The translations under genes were made by a program, and so were the position numbers. From positions 1-53,967 of the forward strand of contig JAEXYZ010000007.1 in NCBI GenBank assembly GCA_023405135.1: a stretch of DNA of 53,967 bases, read 5' to 3'. Positions 41,090-50,340 of this stretch are shown here, piece after piece. The stretch is from Bacillota bacterium. Its GTDB lineage: Bacteria > Bacillota > Bacilli > Bacillales_A > Planococcaceae. Every line of letters begins with the position of its first letter. Positions within the stretch are counted from its first letter, which is position 1. Under the pieces are notes generated by a model. The model was not told the origin of the DNA, did not search any database, and saw only the letters and a program-made list of their open reading frames with translations.

Positions 41090-42152
41090 AAAAACTAGTT
41101 TTCTCACATATTGTCTTTTCTCTTCTATCAATATATGAACAAGCTACTTTTAATAAAGGTAATACTATTAGAAAGACAAATAACAAGCGGAAAATTTGGA
41201 ATACCGTAACTACTGAAACATCTGCACCGATTGCTGTTGCAAGTACACTCATTTGATCAAGCCCTCCTGCAGCTGAACTAAGGAAGCTTGTAGGCAATGA
41301 ATAATGGAGGAGATAGACAAGCAACAATCCTTGCCCAAAAGTAATTACAAGTAATAACAGTGCGCTTCCGACACCTAATAACAACACGCGTTTTCCTAGC
41401 TTTATCATTTCCGGTTTTAAAAGCAGACCTATATACGCTCCCATAAATAGCTGCGCAATATGTAGTAGTATACTTGGCACTTCAGGTACATCAACCGAAA
41501 ATAATTTAAGTACAATGACAAATAATACGGGTGTTAAAAAATGAGGTACAGGCAGTTTTATTTTTTTCCCTACCCAGACGAGTGCTCTTGATACGAGTAC
41601 AATTAGTAACAGCGGGATTATGGAATTTAATGCGAAGCTTCCCCCTCCATGTGCTTGAATGACATGTCCAGAGAGAATAAACGGAACGAGAAAAACAATA
41701 CTGATAACACGAACAACATGAAAAAAAGTAACAATCGCTAAGTCAATATCCTTTTCCTCTTCTGCAAACACAACAATTTGGCCTAAGCCACCTGGAACAG
41801 TACAAGTTAAAGCCGTTTTCAAAGAAATATTCCCTACTTTTTTTACTCCAAAGGCCATCAATACACTTATTATCACTAAGACAATATTGATAATTAACAT
41901 AAGTAAAAGAAGCCAGCTCATTCCTTTAAATAAATCGAATTGGAATGAATGACCAATGGATACCCCTATAATTAGAAGACCTAAGTTTCTTAAACTCATC
42001 GGCCAATATAATTCATATTTAATAAAAAATTGGCTAATAAGTACTGCAAAAAGTGGTCCAAGCATCCATGGAACTGGCATACCAACCCACTCAAATAACA
42101 ACGCTCCTAAAATACTAATCAATGCTACTAGACTGATTGATTTTAAATGCAA
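41088..42152 (-). CDS. AbrB family transporter (duplicated membrane protein)
   Basis: A 354-residue protein with about ten helices made of two similar halves: PVPWMLGPLFAVLISQFF...GHSFQFDLFKG...TALTCTVPGGLGQIVVFAEEE and LPVPHFLTPVLFVIVLKLF...SFLSSAAGGLDQMSVLATAIGADVSVVTVFQIFRLL. The PGGLxQM/PGGLGQI motifs mark the AbrB/aminobenzoate-type permease family (not the AbrB DNA-binding protein). The substrate is unknown. It is a single gene, its stop abutting the 21-bp repeat array, and it is divergent from the Fur-regulated reductase gene. Confidence 0.85.
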   Translation of the reverse strand: MHLKSISLVALISILGALLFEWVGMPVPWMLGPLFAVLISQFFIKYELYWPMSLRNLGLLIIGVSIGHSFQFDLFKGMSWLLLLMLIINIVLVIISVLMAFGVKKVGNISLKTALTCTVPGGLGQIVVFAEEEKDIDLAIVTFFHVVRVISIVFLVPFILSGHVIQAHGGGSFALNSIIPLLLIVLVSRALVWVGKKIKLPVPHFLTPVLFVIVLKLFSVDVPEVPSILLHIAQLFMGAYIGLLLKPEMIKLGKRVLLLGVGSALLLLVITFGQGLLLVYLLHYSLPTSFLSSAAGGLDQMSVLATAIGADVSVVTVFQIFRLLFVFLIVLPLLKVACSYIDRREKTICEKTSF

Positions 42153-42340
42153 AGCTCGAACCTCTTCTCTATCTATGTTTATTTTTACATTACCATATAT
42201 TAGACGGTTTTACATGCGACGTAATCCCTTTCGAAGTTCATTTATAGAAAAAATATTTCCAACCAGTTCCGCAAAAGTCCATATATTTCTATTTTTTGTC
42301 CATTTACTTTTTTACTTAATTAAGTAAAAATAATTAATAA

Positions 42341-42355
42341 TGATAATCATTATCA
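42341..42355. promoter_or_regulatory. Fur box upstream of the reductase gene
   Basis: TGATAATCATTATCA is a perfect 7-1-7 Fur site (TGATAAT-N-ATTATCA), 22-36 bp before the ATG. It predicts repression under iron sufficiency. Confidence 0.9.
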
Positions 42356-42376
42356 ACTACTCTTGAGGAGGATAAT

Positions 42377-43435
42377 ATGAATACTGATGTTACGATTATT
42401 GGTGGTGGCCCAAGCGGATTATTTAGTGCATTTTATGCGGGTTTAAGAAATATGAAAACAAAAATTATCGAATCTCAACCTATGCTAGGTGGCAAGGTTC
42501 ATGTTTATCCTGAAAAATTGATTTGGGATATTGGTGGAATGACACCGATTACCGGTCAACAGTTAATAGAACAATCAATTACACAAGCATTAACATTTGA
42601 CCCAACAGTATGCGTGAATACAAAGGTTCAAACAATCGGTAAAGAAAATAATATTTTTGTGATTACAACTGAATCAGGTGAACAACATTATTCAAAAACA
42701 GTTATTCTTGCAATTGGATCTGGCATTGTAAACCACCAAAAGCTAGAAATTGAAGGCGCTGATAAATTCGAAAATACAAATCTATTTTATTCTGTTCGCA
42801 GTATTCATGACTTCAAGGATAAATCCATTTTAATATCTGGTGGTGGCCATGCAGCGATTGACTGGGCTCATGATTTAAACGGCTTTGCAAAAGATATTAC
42901 TGTTATTTATCGTGGTGATAAATTATCTGGTCATGAAGCATACATCCAAAAAATTAAAAACAATGGGACACCAATCCTATTAAATACACAAATAAAAGAA
43001 TTCATCCCCTCTTCTGATGGTGCAAGTATTCAGCAAGTTATTATTGAAAATACAAAAACAGGTGAAGAAAAAGCGATTGAAACTGACGCTATACTTATTA
43101 ACCATGGATTTTTGAAAGAAAGAACAATCGCATTTGATGATTCCATTACAGTTGAACGAGATAAAGAACGAACTTTTTTAGTATCAACGAACGGAATGTG
43201 TGAATCATCTGAACCAGGACTATTTGCTGCTGGTGATATTGCCGAATATCCTAGCAAAATTCATTTAATCGCAGGTGCTTATCAAGATGCTCTTCATGCA
43301 GTGAACCGTGCAAAGGCATATCTTGATCCAACTGCGAATCCGACAGCTCAAGTTTCTTCACATAATGAAACGTTTGATGAACGTAATCGAGAAATTTTCG
43401 AATCACAATTAAAAGAAAAAGCAACGATTAATTAA
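42377..43435 (+). CDS. Ferredoxin/flavodoxin-NADP reductase-like flavoprotein, iron-regulated
   Basis: The 352-residue enzyme is of the thioredoxin-reductase-like FNR type (YumC group). The FAD site is TIIGGGPSGLFSAFYAGLRN, the NADPH site ILISGGGHAAIDWAHDL, and the second FAD contact GLFAAGDIAEYP. There is no CxxC redox pair, so it is not thioredoxin reductase. A perfect Fur box just upstream and an AraC gene 72 bp downstream place it in an iron-siderophore locus, where it probably reduces ferric siderophore or supplies electrons for iron release in the cytoplasm. GAGGAGG lies 6 bp before the ATG. Confidence 0.88.
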   Translation: MNTDVTIIGGGPSGLFSAFYAGLRNMKTKIIESQPMLGGKVHVYPEKLIWDIGGMTPITGQQLIEQSITQALTFDPTVCVNTKVQTIGKENNIFVITTESGEQHYSKTVILAIGSGIVNHQKLEIEGADKFENTNLFYSVRSIHDFKDKSILISGGGHAAIDWAHDLNGFAKDITVIYRGDKLSGHEAYIQKIKNNGTPILLNTQIKEFIPSSDGASIQQVIIENTKTGEEKAIETDAILINHGFLKERTIAFDDSITVERDKERTFLVSTNGMCESSEPGLFAAGDIAEYPSKIHLIAGAYQDALHAVNRAKAYLDPTANPTAQVSSHNETFDERNREIFESQLKEKATIN

Positions 43436-43507
43436 CTATCTGCGAGAGTGATTGTATCTAAAGATTCAACAATGACTCTCTTCTTTTCGTTTTAAAAGGA
43501 GGAAGCG

Positions 43508-44341
43508 ATGAATATTGAAGATTTAACAAATTACTTTGCAAGCGCGACAATAAGCTTTGAAAATGTATGCCAACACATTATTCCATCCGGTAGCAAAAAT
43601 ATAAATGTAACAAGCTCTCACAATTGTGCTAGCATGTTTGTCACTTTATCTGGACATGCATGTTTTACTATCGATAACACACCTTATGAGCTAAAAACTG
43701 GAACAGTTCTTCATGTTGGACCTAGTATGGTTTTAAGCGAAGAAGTATTAAACAATAAGAATTTCTCCTATATTTTAATTCATTATCGAATATTAGAGGT
43801 AGAAAAATACCCTTTATATACAAGTCATTTCATCATGGAAATTGAAAATCAAAAAAAGGTTATTCAATGTGCATTAGACTTAGTGGAAACTTTTAAATCC
43901 ACGGATATTTGTATGAAATTAAAATGTAAATCTATACTGTTAAATTTCATACTTGAATTGATTCATGCTTTAAAAAACGATAATAAACAACCGACAATTG
44001 ATTTAGAAAAAATTAAAAGCTATATACATCAGCATTACTCAGAATCGATTACTATCAATGGTATTGCAAATAAATTTGGAATTAAGAGACGCTATTTAAC
44101 AGCAGTATTTCAACGTTATATCGGCACTAGCCCAATTGAATATTTAACCGCCTGCCGGATTCATAAAGCGCAAGAATTATTATTATTAACCGATAAGCAA
44201 ATAATCGAAATTTCAAACAGCGTCGGCTATGTTGATAATTTATATTTTAGCCGTGTATTTAAAAAGAAGACTGGCATGTCCCCTACTGAGTATCGTAAAT
44301 ATAAATCCCACTATTCTATAGGCAAAGTAAATCCAGATTAG
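43508..44341 (+). CDS. AraC family regulator of iron-siderophore genes (Btr-like)
   Basis: The 277-residue protein has an N-terminal cupin-like ligand domain (about 1-140, VTLSGHACFTIDNTPYELKTGTVLHVGP) and a C-terminal double HTH (about 170-265: ITINGIANKFGIKRRYLTAVFQRYIGTSPIEYLTACRIHKAQELLLLTDKQIIEISNSVGYVDNLYFSRVFKKKTGMSPTEYRK is the stretch, described here only by its ends ITINGIANK and SPTEYRK). AAGGAGG precedes the ATG. Located between the reductase and the ABC ATPase, it resembles Btr-type activators that bind a siderophore and switch on its importer. The gene is intact although its importer is broken. Confidence 0.88.
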   Translation: MNIEDLTNYFASATISFENVCQHIIPSGSKNINVTSSHNCASMFVTLSGHACFTIDNTPYELKTGTVLHVGPSMVLSEEVLNNKNFSYILIHYRILEVEKYPLYTSHFIMEIENQKKVIQCALDLVETFKSTDICMKLKCKSILLNFILELIHALKNDNKQPTIDLEKIKSYIHQHYSESITINGIANKFGIKRRYLTAVFQRYIGTSPIEYLTACRIHKAQELLLLTDKQIIEISNSVGYVDNLYFSRVFKKKTGMSPTEYRKYKSHYSIGKVNPD

Positions 44342-44357
44342 AAAGGTAGTAATTACA

Positions 44358-45185
44358 ATGAATAACTTAATTGCTAAGGAGCTTTTCGTTGGTTATATGA
44401 GTAAGATGATCATTGAAGATTTAAACGTTACGATTCCAGAGGGTGAAATTACAACCATTATTGGACCAAACGGCTGTGGCAAATCAACTCTTTTAAAAAC
44501 GATGTCTCGAATTTTAAAGCATCAAAAAGGAGCTGTACTACTAAATGGTAAAGATATTCATTGAAAACAAAAGACATTGCAAAACAAATTGCCATTTTGC
44601 CACAAAGCTCTGAATGTCCAGCTGGTTTAACAATTGAAGAATTAATTGCCTATGGGCGTTTCCCTCATCAAAAACGATTTACTTCTATTTTCAAAGGAGG
44701 ATCAATCAATTATTGATTGGGCTATTGACTCAACTGGTCTTAACGATTTACGTACACGGGAAGTTGATTTCCTTTCGGGAGGTCAGTTTCAGCGAGCATG
44801 GATTGCGATGGCCCTTGCACAAGATACACCGATTATTTTCTTAGATGAACCAACAACATACTTAGATTTAACAAATCAACTAGATATTTTAAAGCTACTA
44901 AAACAGCTTAATGAAACTTCGAAAAAAACGATTATTATGGTGCTTCACGATTTAAATCATGCTTCTCGTTTTTCACATTATTTAATTGCGATGAAGGATG
45001 GACAAATTATAAAAACAGGGTCGTCGAATGAAGTAATGACTACAGATACATTGAAAAAGGTATTTAACATAAACGCAACCTTAACAACATGCCCATACAG
45101 TCATAATCCAATTTGTTTAACTTATGACTCTTTTGAAGAAGAAAGCTTTCAAAGAAACTCTGAAGTTGTTTCAATTGGAAGTTAA
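44358..45185 (+). pseudogene. Frameshifted siderophore ABC importer ATPase (FecE/FhuC type)
   Basis: Codons 1-68 give VGYMSKMIIEDLNVTI and Walker A GPNGCGKSTLLKT, then TGA in GKDIH-stop. Homology continues one base back (LKTKDIAKQIAILPQSSECP, LTIEELIAYGRFPHQK) until about 44690, where a second shift returns to the first frame (KEDQSIIDWAIDSTGL, signature LSGGQFQRAWIAMAL, Walker B IIFLDEPTTYLD, HDLNHA). Two compensating single-base indels thus break the gene, with a stop after each. An intact version would be about 270 residues and power ferric-siderophore import. As written it yields no full ATPase. Confidence 0.88.
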
Positions 45186-45224
45186 AAAATACACCTGCTC
45201 GGAATTCTGAACAGGTGTATTTTA
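45186..45224. terminator. Bidirectional terminator between convergent ATPase and permease relics
   Basis: AAAATACACCTG (45186-45197) pairs perfectly with CAGGTGTATTTT (45212-45223). A/T tails lie on both sides. Confidence 0.9.
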
Positions 45225-46225
45225 TACTTTCCCTTTTATCAATAAATAAACAAAATACGGTACGCCAATAATGGCTATCACTATTTCAACTGGAATTTCT
45301 TCTGTTGCAATTGATTTTGCTATATAATCTGCAATTACTACAAGGAGCATTCCTATGAAACCACTTATGGTTAAGGAGTATTTATGCTTTGATCCAACAA
45401 GCTGTTTGGCAATATGAGGTGCTAATAAGCCGATAAACATAATGTTTCCTGCAATCGCTACACAGCTACTAACAATCCCAATACTTGTTAACAACAGAAG
45501 TATATATCAACGATTTAAATGAACACCTAAGCTTTGTACTGTAATCTCTGAAAATTGAATAACGTCTAAAATTCTCGTGTAAAAAAATACAATCGGTATT
45601 AAAATAATCATCCATGGTAAAATCGCTACTATGTATGTCCAATTGGCACTATATAAACTTCCATTCAACCATACAATTGCTTGTTTATAAGCTACCGGAT
45701 CCATTTTTAATGATAGAAACAATGTAATTGAACTAAAACCCGCTGAGATTGCAATTCCAATCAAAATAAATCGTTGAATATCTAAACGCCCTCTTCTCTA
45801 GGATGCAGCTAAAATGCCTCCAAACCATCCGAAAAATGAACGAATAAATATGCTGTACCATTCATCCATAGCAAATACTCCTTGGAACAAGAAGGTGAAA
45901 ATAACAATTCCAGCACCTGCACCAGAGCTAATCCCAACGATACTTGGATCTGCTTAGCCATTTTTTGTGATAGTTTGCAATATTGCACCTGCTAGAGCTA
46001 ATCCAAATCCAACAATATCGCTACTATAATTCGCGGAAGACGATATTCGAATACAACCTTCTGAAAGTTAGCATTATCATCCATAAATAAAAGTGTTTTA
46101 AAAACATCCGTGACTGAAATCGAAAAACTGCCATTTGTTAGGCTATAATAAATAGCACCTAACAATAATAAGATAATTATAGATAAAGAGAAGGAAAAAC
46201 GTTTTGCATCTCTCTTTTTAAACAC
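45222..46225 (-). pseudogene. Broken siderophore permease 2 (FecD/FhuG type)
   Basis: It starts MFKKRDAKRFSFSLSII and overlaps the end of permease 1 by 8 bp, as in intact operons. A frameshift follows at about 46010 (VAILL | GFGLALAGAILQ). In the restored frame there are three in-frame stops: TAA in KNG-stop-ADPSIVG (near 45956), TAG in ILAAS-stop-RRGRLD (near 45797) and TGA in VHLNR-stop-YILLLLT (near 45505). Family segments QTITKNG, ADPSIVGISSGAGAG and MFIGLLAPHIAKQLVGSKHKYS are still clear. It is a dead half of the importer's membrane channel. Confidence 0.9.
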
Positions 46226-47218
46226 TTTGCTTACCTCCTTTCTTGTAAATTAAATAGACAAAGAAAGGAACGCAAATAGCTGTCACAATAATTGTAACCG
46301 GCATTTCATACGGTTTATTAACGAGACGACTCACTACATCTGCATAACATAAAAATATTCCTCCAAGCAAACCTGAACAAGGAATAATCCATCGATAATC
46401 CGACCCAACAATAAAACGCGTAATATGTGGGATAACAAGTCCTAATAAGGCAACACTTCCTGCAATTGCAATGGCTGAACCTGTCATTAGTGCAACAATG
46501 CCAATACTTTTATCCAAGTTTTATTGACGCCTAGTCCAACCGCATTATCTTCCCCAAGTACTAAAATCGTGATTGATTTTGCGAGGTATAATGCAATGAT
46601 TACACCTACAATCATAAACGGTGCAGCAAGTTGAAGATCTACCAATGTAATATTGTCCAATCGAGTACTATACCAAAAGCTAATATTTTGTGCTTCCCCG
46701 TGATAAATGCTTAATCCAGAAGCAATACTACTGAATAATGTTCACATCACTACTCCTAGAATTGCTAGGCGAACAGGCTGGAATCCGTTTGGAATTAGAC
46801 TTGCAATCCCAAAAACAATTACCATTGAAAGCATCGATCCGACAAAGGACACAATCATAAGTTCTAATGATGACATAGAAAAAAATACAATTCCTAACGT
46901 TACAAAAAGAACTGAGCCTTCCGTCACTCCTAAAATGGAAGGTGATGGAAGGTGATGCAAGGTAGTTACGCGTAACCCCCTGCATCACCGCACCTAAATA
47001 GCTAGTAAGGCACCTATTACGATAGCTCCAATTGCACGTGGCAGTCGAGTAGTCGTAATGATAAGCTGATTGAGATTGTCCTTATCATAATGAAAGAATG
47101 TATTCCAAACATCTTGTAAAGTTAAATCAACTGAACCAAATTTAATGGAGAAAAACAGTCCAATTATTAATAGGATTGGGCATATCGCAATGATTGAAAA
47201 TGCTCTTTTTTGAATCAC
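46218..47218 (-). pseudogene. Broken siderophore permease 1 (FecC/FhuB type)
   Basis: It starts MIQKRAFSIIAICPILLII 23 bp after the receptor gene. Damage in order: a one-base loss near 46998 (ALLAI | GAVMQGVTRNYLASPS), a 10-bp tandem duplication at 46935-46954 that shifts the frame (PSI repeated), an in-frame TGA in LGVVM-stop-TLFSSIASG (near 46742) and a frameshift near 46515 (GVNKTW | IGIVALMTG). The last part (VALLGLVIPHITRFIVGSDYRW) is normal. The 10-bp duplication is a real replication-slip mutation, not a base-calling artefact. Confidence 0.9.
46935..46954. repeat. 10-bp tandem duplication inside permease 1
   Basis: ATGGAAGGTG occurs twice in direct succession (46935-46944, 46945-46954). 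Removing one copy restores the permease frame locally (LASPSILGVTEG). It marks a slippage event. Confidence 0.9.
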
Positions 47219-47240
47219 TAAAATGCCTCTTCTCTTTCTA

Positions 47241-48242
47241 CTATTTCATATCTTCCTCAAATACTTCCATGGCTTTATCTAAAAATAACTCTTTACTAAA
47301 AACTGGTACACCAAAATAATATGGAGAAATTATGTTCATCGATACATTGTCATTTTGAACAGCTGCAATTTTCTGCCATAATGGATTTTTTGCCAGTTCT
47401 TCATATGCCTTATCCTCTTTATCTGTGCCAGTTTCAGTTTCATACATTAACACGAAAATATAATCAGGGTTTAATTCAGCTAATTTTTCTAGTGGGAATT
47501 CTTCAAGTCGTTCAACTTTTGTTAATACTTCTGGCGCTTTAAAGCCTAATTCGTTATATAAAATGCTATTGTATGTAATTGAATCGTTGTAAATAGTAAT
47601 TCCATTGGAACTCGAAAGACGCATATACAATACTATTTTGTCCTTTAAATCACTGTTCGCAATTTTTTCTTTTGCTGCTGCTAGCTTTTCTTCATATTCT
47701 TTAATTGCTTGTGATGCCTCATCCTGTTTATTCAAGATTTCTCCCACAACAGTAATGTTTGCAATAGTATCTGCACCGTCATATGATAATGGAAATGTTG
47801 GTGCAATCTCTTCCATCGGTTTTAATTCCTCTGGTGCAAGACGATTTGTACTTAATATTAAGTCTGGAGACAATTCAAGTAACGCTTCTTTGTCTGGATA
47901 ATATCCAACATCGATATACTCAACATTTTCAAACATTTTAGCCATTTCTTCAGGAATATCCTTTTCGTCGTATACATCTTTACCGACTGCATATGGTTTA
48001 ACACCTAACTTTTCTAATTCCTCCATACCTTCAGGCGCCACAACAAGAATTTTTTGTGGATCAACAGGAACTTCATAATCCTTCCCTAAATATGTAACTA
48101 TCTTTGTTTCTTTTGAATTGTCCGTTTCATTTGCTGCTTCTGTATTATTATTTTCTTCTTTAGGACTAGATGAACTTCCGCATGCTCCTAATACAAATGT
48201 TTTAGCCAATAATAGTGCGATGAAAAAATAGTGCTTCTTCAC
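47241..48242 (-). CDS. Iron-siderophore receptor lipoprotein of the FecB/FhuD family
   Basis: The 333-residue extracellular receptor has lipobox VLGAC (Cys21) and the class III binding fold: VPVDPQKILVVAPEGMEELEKLGVKPYAVG, LLELSPDLILSTNRLAPEELKPMEEIAPTFPL, and the second lobe from ITVVGEILNK, with ELNPDYIFVLMYE. I start at GTG 48242, which has GGGAAG 7 bp upstream. Codons upstream in the frame have no ribosome site. A Fur box lies 38-53 bp upstream. The gene is intact while its permeases and ATPase are not, so it either works with another importer's membrane parts or is on the way to loss. Confidence 0.92.
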   Translation of the reverse strand: MKKHYFFIALLLAKTFVLGACGSSSSPKEENNNTEAANETDNSKETKIVTYLGKDYEVPVDPQKILVVAPEGMEELEKLGVKPYAVGKDVYDEKDIPEEMAKMFENVEYIDVGYYPDKEALLELSPDLILSTNRLAPEELKPMEEIAPTFPLSYDGADTIANITVVGEILNKQDEASQAIKEYEEKLAAAKEKIANSDLKDKIVLYMRLSSSNGITIYNDSITYNSILYNELGFKAPEVLTKVERLEEFPLEKLAELNPDYIFVLMYETETGTDKEDKAYEELAKNPLWQKIAAVQNDNVSMNIISPYYFGVPVFSKELFLDKAMEVFEEDMK

Positions 48243-48280
48243 TTTATTTCTTCCCTTCTTTTGTTGGTGAACCAATCAGT

Positions 48281-48295
48281 TGATAATGATTATCA
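48281..48295. promoter_or_regulatory. Fur box upstream of the receptor gene
   Basis: TGATAATGATTATCA is a perfect 7-1-7 Fur site. On the minus strand a likely -10 element GATAAT lies inside it. Confidence 0.9.
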
Positions 48296-48375
48296 TCGCC
48301 ATTTAAATTCTACTGAAATACAGTTTGAAGTAAATGGATAAAAGGATGTTCGATATGGATTTTTGAGTACACATA

Positions 48376-48416
48376 AAAAAACCGACTTCTTAAATTTTAA
48401 GAAATCGGTTTTTTTA
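48376..48416 (-). terminator. Intrinsic terminator of the yitT-like gene
   Basis: AAAAACCGACTTCTTAAA pairs with the mirrored TTTAAGAAATCGGTTTTT (one mismatch). T and A runs flank both sides, so it is usable in both directions. Confidence 0.8.
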
Positions 48417-48524
48417 AAGAGGGTTTGTGAGGATATTCAGTTGTGTTCTTCTGTCTTAATTAAGTTGTGTAATAAAAATGAAAATATGCATAATAATTTC
48501 TAATATTATAAGATTTTTTTTGCA

Positions 48525-48566
48525 TTTGTCGGGATTTTCACCTAATTTGTCGGGATTCTTCCCTTT
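48525..48566. repeat. Two direct copies with 21-bp period
   Basis: TTTGTCGGGATT occurs at 48525 and 48546, exactly 21 bp apart, in the gap after the yitT-like gene. Period and location (3' of a gene) match the five-copy array at 40987, but the core sequence differs. Confidence 0.75.
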
Positions 48567-48615
48567 CTAAGTACAAATTATTTGAAAAAACGATACTGAA
48601 TTGCGTCTAAAATTA

Positions 48616-49488
48616 TTAATGGATATCATTCTTTTTAAAATTACCGCCACGAACTTCTGCTACGTCATAAACAGTAACAAATGAGCCTGGATCAATTTCT
48701 CGAATAATTTCCTTCATTTTGCTTTCCTCTAAACGGTTAATTACACAGGTAATTTCCTTGAATTCTTCATTGGAATAAGCACCTCGTACAATATTATATG
48801 TAGCGCTTCTTCCTAAGCGGTCGCGAATTGTTTCGACCATTAATTCAGGTTCATTTGTAATAATTTTAAATGTTTTCGAGCCACTTAAACCTTCTTCTAC
48901 GATATGGATCACTTTCGAAGCAATAAAATATGCAATCCCTGAAAGAATAGCTCCTTGTAGACCAAATACTGTAGATACGACAATGAACACAAAGAGATTT
49001 AAAAATAAAATTAAATCACTTGTACCAAAAGGTAACTTACTAGACAGTAATACTGCCAACATATCGATTCCATCTAGTGCTCCACCATTACGCAATGCTA
49101 AACCCATACCAAACCCGATGATGATACCACCAACGACAGTTACTAATAAAGTATCTCCTTCAATAATTGTAGGTATATGATGCATCAGACTCGTACCAAC
49201 TGCTAATGAAACAATACCAACTACTGAAAACACTGCAAAACTTTTACCTATTTGTTTATATCCTAAAAATACAAAAGGAATATTTAAAAGGGCAATCAGC
49301 ACTCCTAATGGCACCCCAAATAGTTGCGAACCAACGATACTTAAACCAGTTACGCCACCATCAGATACGCTATTAGGAATTAATACCGCTTCGAGTCCAT
49401 ACGATGTAATAAATCCTCCTATAACAACCATTAGTGCTCGTACAAGCAGCCATGATTTACTTGATTTACGATGTGCATTTGTAACCAT
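48616..49488 (-). CDS. YitT family membrane protein with DUF2179 domain
   Basis: 290 residues. Five to six helices form the YitT part (LLVRALMVVIGGFITSYGLEAVLIPNSVSDGGVTGLSIV, with the GGVTG motif, and GFGMGLALRNGGALDGIDMLAVLLS with GGxxDG). The C-terminal 80 residues form the cytoplasmic DUF2179 domain (TFKIITNEPELMVETIRDRLGRSATY...VINRLEESKMKEIIREIDPGSFVTVYDV). The family is widespread in Bacillales with several copies per genome and is likely a transporter of unknown substrate. AGAGGAAATAAC precedes the ATG. Transcribed alone. Confidence 0.92.
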   Translation of the reverse strand: MVTNAHRKSSKSWLLVRALMVVIGGFITSYGLEAVLIPNSVSDGGVTGLSIVGSQLFGVPLGVLIALLNIPFVFLGYKQIGKSFAVFSVVGIVSLAVGTSLMHHIPTIIEGDTLLVTVVGGIIIGFGMGLALRNGGALDGIDMLAVLLSSKLPFGTSDLILFLNLFVFIVVSTVFGLQGAILSGIAYFIASKVIHIVEEGLSGSKTFKIITNEPELMVETIRDRLGRSATYNIVRGAYSNEEFKEITCVINRLEESKMKEIIREIDPGSFVTVYDVAEVRGGNFKKNDIH

Positions 49489-49579
49489 GTTATTTCCTCT
49501 ATTCTATTTATTTTTACACTAAAACTTACATTAATTATAGCACGCCCTCTGTTATTCCTTCCTCTGATAGCCCCAATAA

Positions 49580-49618
49580 ATAAAAAATCTGTCCGCAAGA
49601 TTTCTTAACGAACAGATT
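49580..49618 (-). terminator. Intrinsic terminator of the amino-acid importer operon
   Basis: On the minus strand AATCTGTTCG pairs with CGGACAGATT (one mismatch), followed by TTTTTATTTATT, within a few bases of the ATPase stop. Confidence 0.85.
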
Positions 49619-49623
49619 AATTA

Positions 49624-50340
49624 TTATAATACTTTGTCTAAAAAATCTTTTGCACGAGCAGATTTTGGTGCACTGAAAAATTCCTCTGGCGATGAATCTT
49701 CAACTAAGTTGCCACCTTCAAGAAACAAAATTCGATCTGCTACTTCACGAGCAAAGCCCATTTCATGAGTAACGATAATCATTGTCATCCCTGATTCTGC
49801 CAGTGATTTCATAACAGCAAGTACTTCTTTAACCATTTCAGGATCAAGTGCCGAGGTTGGTTCATCAAACAACATAACGGTTGGATTCATTGCAAGAGCA
49901 CGTGCAATTGCCACCCGCTGTTTTTGTCCTCCCGATAATCTGTTTGGGTACTCGTCACGTTTTTCATATAAACCAACTTTACGAAGAAGCTCGTCTGCAG
50001 TTTCTGTCGCTTCCTTCTTTGATATCCCCTTGACATTCATTGGTGCATAAATCAAGTTCTCCAGCACCGTTTTATGAGGGAATAAATGAAAGTGTTGAAA
50101 GACCATTCCTAAGTTTTCACGTACCTTCATTACATTTTTCTCAGTAATTAACGTATCACCGATTGTAATGTCTCCACTTGTCGGTTCCTCTAAACGGTTA
50201 ATGCAACGTAAAAAAGTTGATTTACCTGATCCAGATGGACCAATGACTGCAATGACTTCTTTTTCTTTAATTTCTGTTGAAATACCTTTTAACACTTCAT
50301 TATTTCCAAATGATTTTTTTAAGTTTTCGATTTTAATCAC
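49624..50340 (-). CDS. Polar amino-acid ABC importer ATPase (GlnQ type)
   Basis: The 238-residue ATPase has Walker A GPSGSGKST, GMVFQHFHLFPHKTVLEN (Q-loop of the polar amino-acid group), signature LSGGQKQRVAIARAL, Walker B VMLFDEPTSALDPE and switch His in IVTHEMGFA. GTG start. Its first 8 bp overlap the permease end, so translation is coupled. It is the last gene of the four-gene operon. Confidence 0.95.
   Translation of the reverse strand: MIKIENLKKSFGNNEVLKGISTEIKEKEVIAVIGPSGSGKSTFLRCINRLEEPTSGDITIGDTLITEKNVMKVRENLGMVFQHFHLFPHKTVLENLIYAPMNVKGISKKEATETADELLRKVGLYEKRDEYPNRLSGGQKQRVAIARALAMNPTVMLFDEPTSALDPEMVKEVLAVMKSLAESGMTMIIVTHEMGFAREVADRILFLEGGNLVEDSSPEEFFSAPKSARAKDFLDKVL

Noticed and set aside
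40942..41256. A plus-strand protein with AHK heptads over the 21-bp array
   Set aside because: No ribosome site, overlaps the transporter gene, and the heptads follow trivially from a 21-bp repeat. I list the repeat, not a protein.
44358..47218. Programmed frameshifting or sequencing error as sole explanation of the broken importer
   Set aside because: A 10-bp duplication and several nonsense codons in addition to indels point to true decay. Only the two ATPase indels could still be artefacts.
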